From Candidatus Heimdallarchaeota archaeon (lineage in GTDB: Archaea; Asgardarchaeota; Heimdallarchaeia; Heimdallarchaeales; Kariarchaeaceae), in NCBI GenBank assembly GCA_027016475.1, contig JALUTL010000079.1:457-5935 (forward strand): 5,479 nt of DNA, written 5' to 3'. The translations under genes were made by a program, and so were the position numbers. The notes below the pieces were generated by a model that was not told the origin of the DNA, ran no database searches, and worked only from the letters and a program-made list of their open reading frames with translations. Shown one piece after another: positions 5,053-5,479 of the stretch; the stretch's first letter is position 1; each line of letters starts with the position of its first letter.

Positions 5053-5479
5053 ATGGAGAGGGGGTCTTTTCTCGTTTTTTCCTTGGGAAGGGAAACAAAA
5101 TACATAGAACCGACAGTAAGGATTTTGGAAAAGATAAGAGCTTACGGGATTTTGGGAGTGTTTTCTGATGAACCAGGAAATCCCATCCAAGAGGCAATAT
5201 TGGAGGAATGGAAGAAGACTAAAAAGAAAATCAAAGAGGAATTTTCAGAAAATATTGTGATTGAGGAATATGGAGTCAAGCTTGATCCATTTGATGAAGA
5301 TTCCAATCAAACCATTTTACAGAAGGAAACAATTATTGAATTAGGAACCAAGATTATAAAATGTATAAACAACAATACCGGATCAATTTACTTTCAGGTT
5401 TCAAAAGGAAGAAGAGGGCTGGGTCCATTGTATTTCAATCTTGTCTATTTTTTCAATAAATTCAGAACCATCCATGAAT
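5053..5479 (+). CDS. CARF-like Rossmann-domain protein, N-terminal part only
   Basis: The frame is open for 142 codons from ATG 5053 to the window edge. Predicted order of elements: strand SFLVFSLG (5-12), a helix from KYIEPTVRILEKI (16-28), strand YGILGVFSDEP (31-41), a long charged helix (about 44-65), strand ENIVIEEYGVKLDPF (66-80), a helix through about 85-107, then strand GSIYFQVSKGRRGLG (110-124) and the start of another helix. An N-terminal strand ending in SLG, and a later strand ending in Ser-x-Gly-Arg-Arg before a helix, recall CARF domains of Csa3, Csx1 and Csm6 proteins, which bind cyclic oligoadenylates through those two loops. The match is to a fold pattern, not to a named family, and the usual paired glycines of the second loop are not exact. 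A C-terminal HTH or nuclease, which would decide the function, lies outside the window. Other Rossmann-like ligand-binding domains remain possible. Translation appears leaderless. Confidence 0.6.
   Translation, partial: MERGSFLVFSLGRETKYIEPTVRILEKIRAYGILGVFSDEPGNPIQEAILEEWKKTKKKIKEEFSENIVIEEYGVKLDPFDEDSNQTILQKETIIELGTKIIKCINNNTGSIYFQVSKGRRGLGPLYFNLVYFFNKFRTIHE

Noticed and set aside
1..5479. CRISPR array, tRNA or rRNA gene, insertion sequence
   Set aside because: No regularly spaced direct repeats, cloverleaf-like sequence, ribosomal RNA motif or transposase frame was seen on reading either strand.

Overview
The window looks like archaeal chromosomal DNA. The reasons are TATA-like boxes centred about 24-30 nt upstream of several ATG codons (leaderless transcripts), Shine-Dalgarno sequences matching the archaeal 16S tail on two other genes, an AN1 zinc finger joined to a site-2-protease-type membrane metalloprotease, an F420-type luciferase-like oxidoreductase, and a TrmB-type sensor domain. 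The lineage cannot be fixed from this sequence alone; an Asgard or related mesophilic archaeon is a guess.

Layout: (1) bases 1-65 hold the first 21 codons of a leftward gene that runs off the left edge, divergent from the next gene. (2) Bases 235-4117 hold five rightward genes with short gaps, most with their own promoter: an exported, C-terminally anchored thioredoxin-fold protein with a CPHC active site (235-888); a small three-helix membrane protein of unknown function (935-1384); an AN1 zinc finger/M50 protease (1467-2345), whose start appears to be a non-standard ATA codon behind a good Shine-Dalgarno; an LLM-class flavin/F420 oxidoreductase (2426-3376); and a seven-helix membrane protein of unknown function (3425-4117). 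(3) A leftward gene (4120-4542, minus strand) converges on the last of these with a 2-nt gap and encodes a TrmB-like C-terminal domain with no helix-turn-helix. It is probably a truncated regulator or a stand-alone sensor. (4) From about 4541 to the right edge the DNA becomes more AT-rich: a four-helix membrane protein (4541-4963), a perfect 8-bp-arm dyad over its stop codon, and a leaderless gene open to the right edge (5053 on) whose N-terminal 142 residues look like a CARF-type Rossmann domain.

How the genes relate: the first three rightward genes share a membrane/extracytoplasmic theme (disulfide exchange, a small membrane protein, intramembrane proteolysis) and could form an envelope quality-control neighbourhood, but separate promoters argue against one obligatory operon. 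The right end looks like a different, accessory segment. Its most interesting content is the possible CARF protein next to a small membrane protein, which suggests cyclic-oligonucleotide signalling or a CRISPR-linked regulator. That reading rests on fold pattern only, and the decisive part of the gene lies outside the window.
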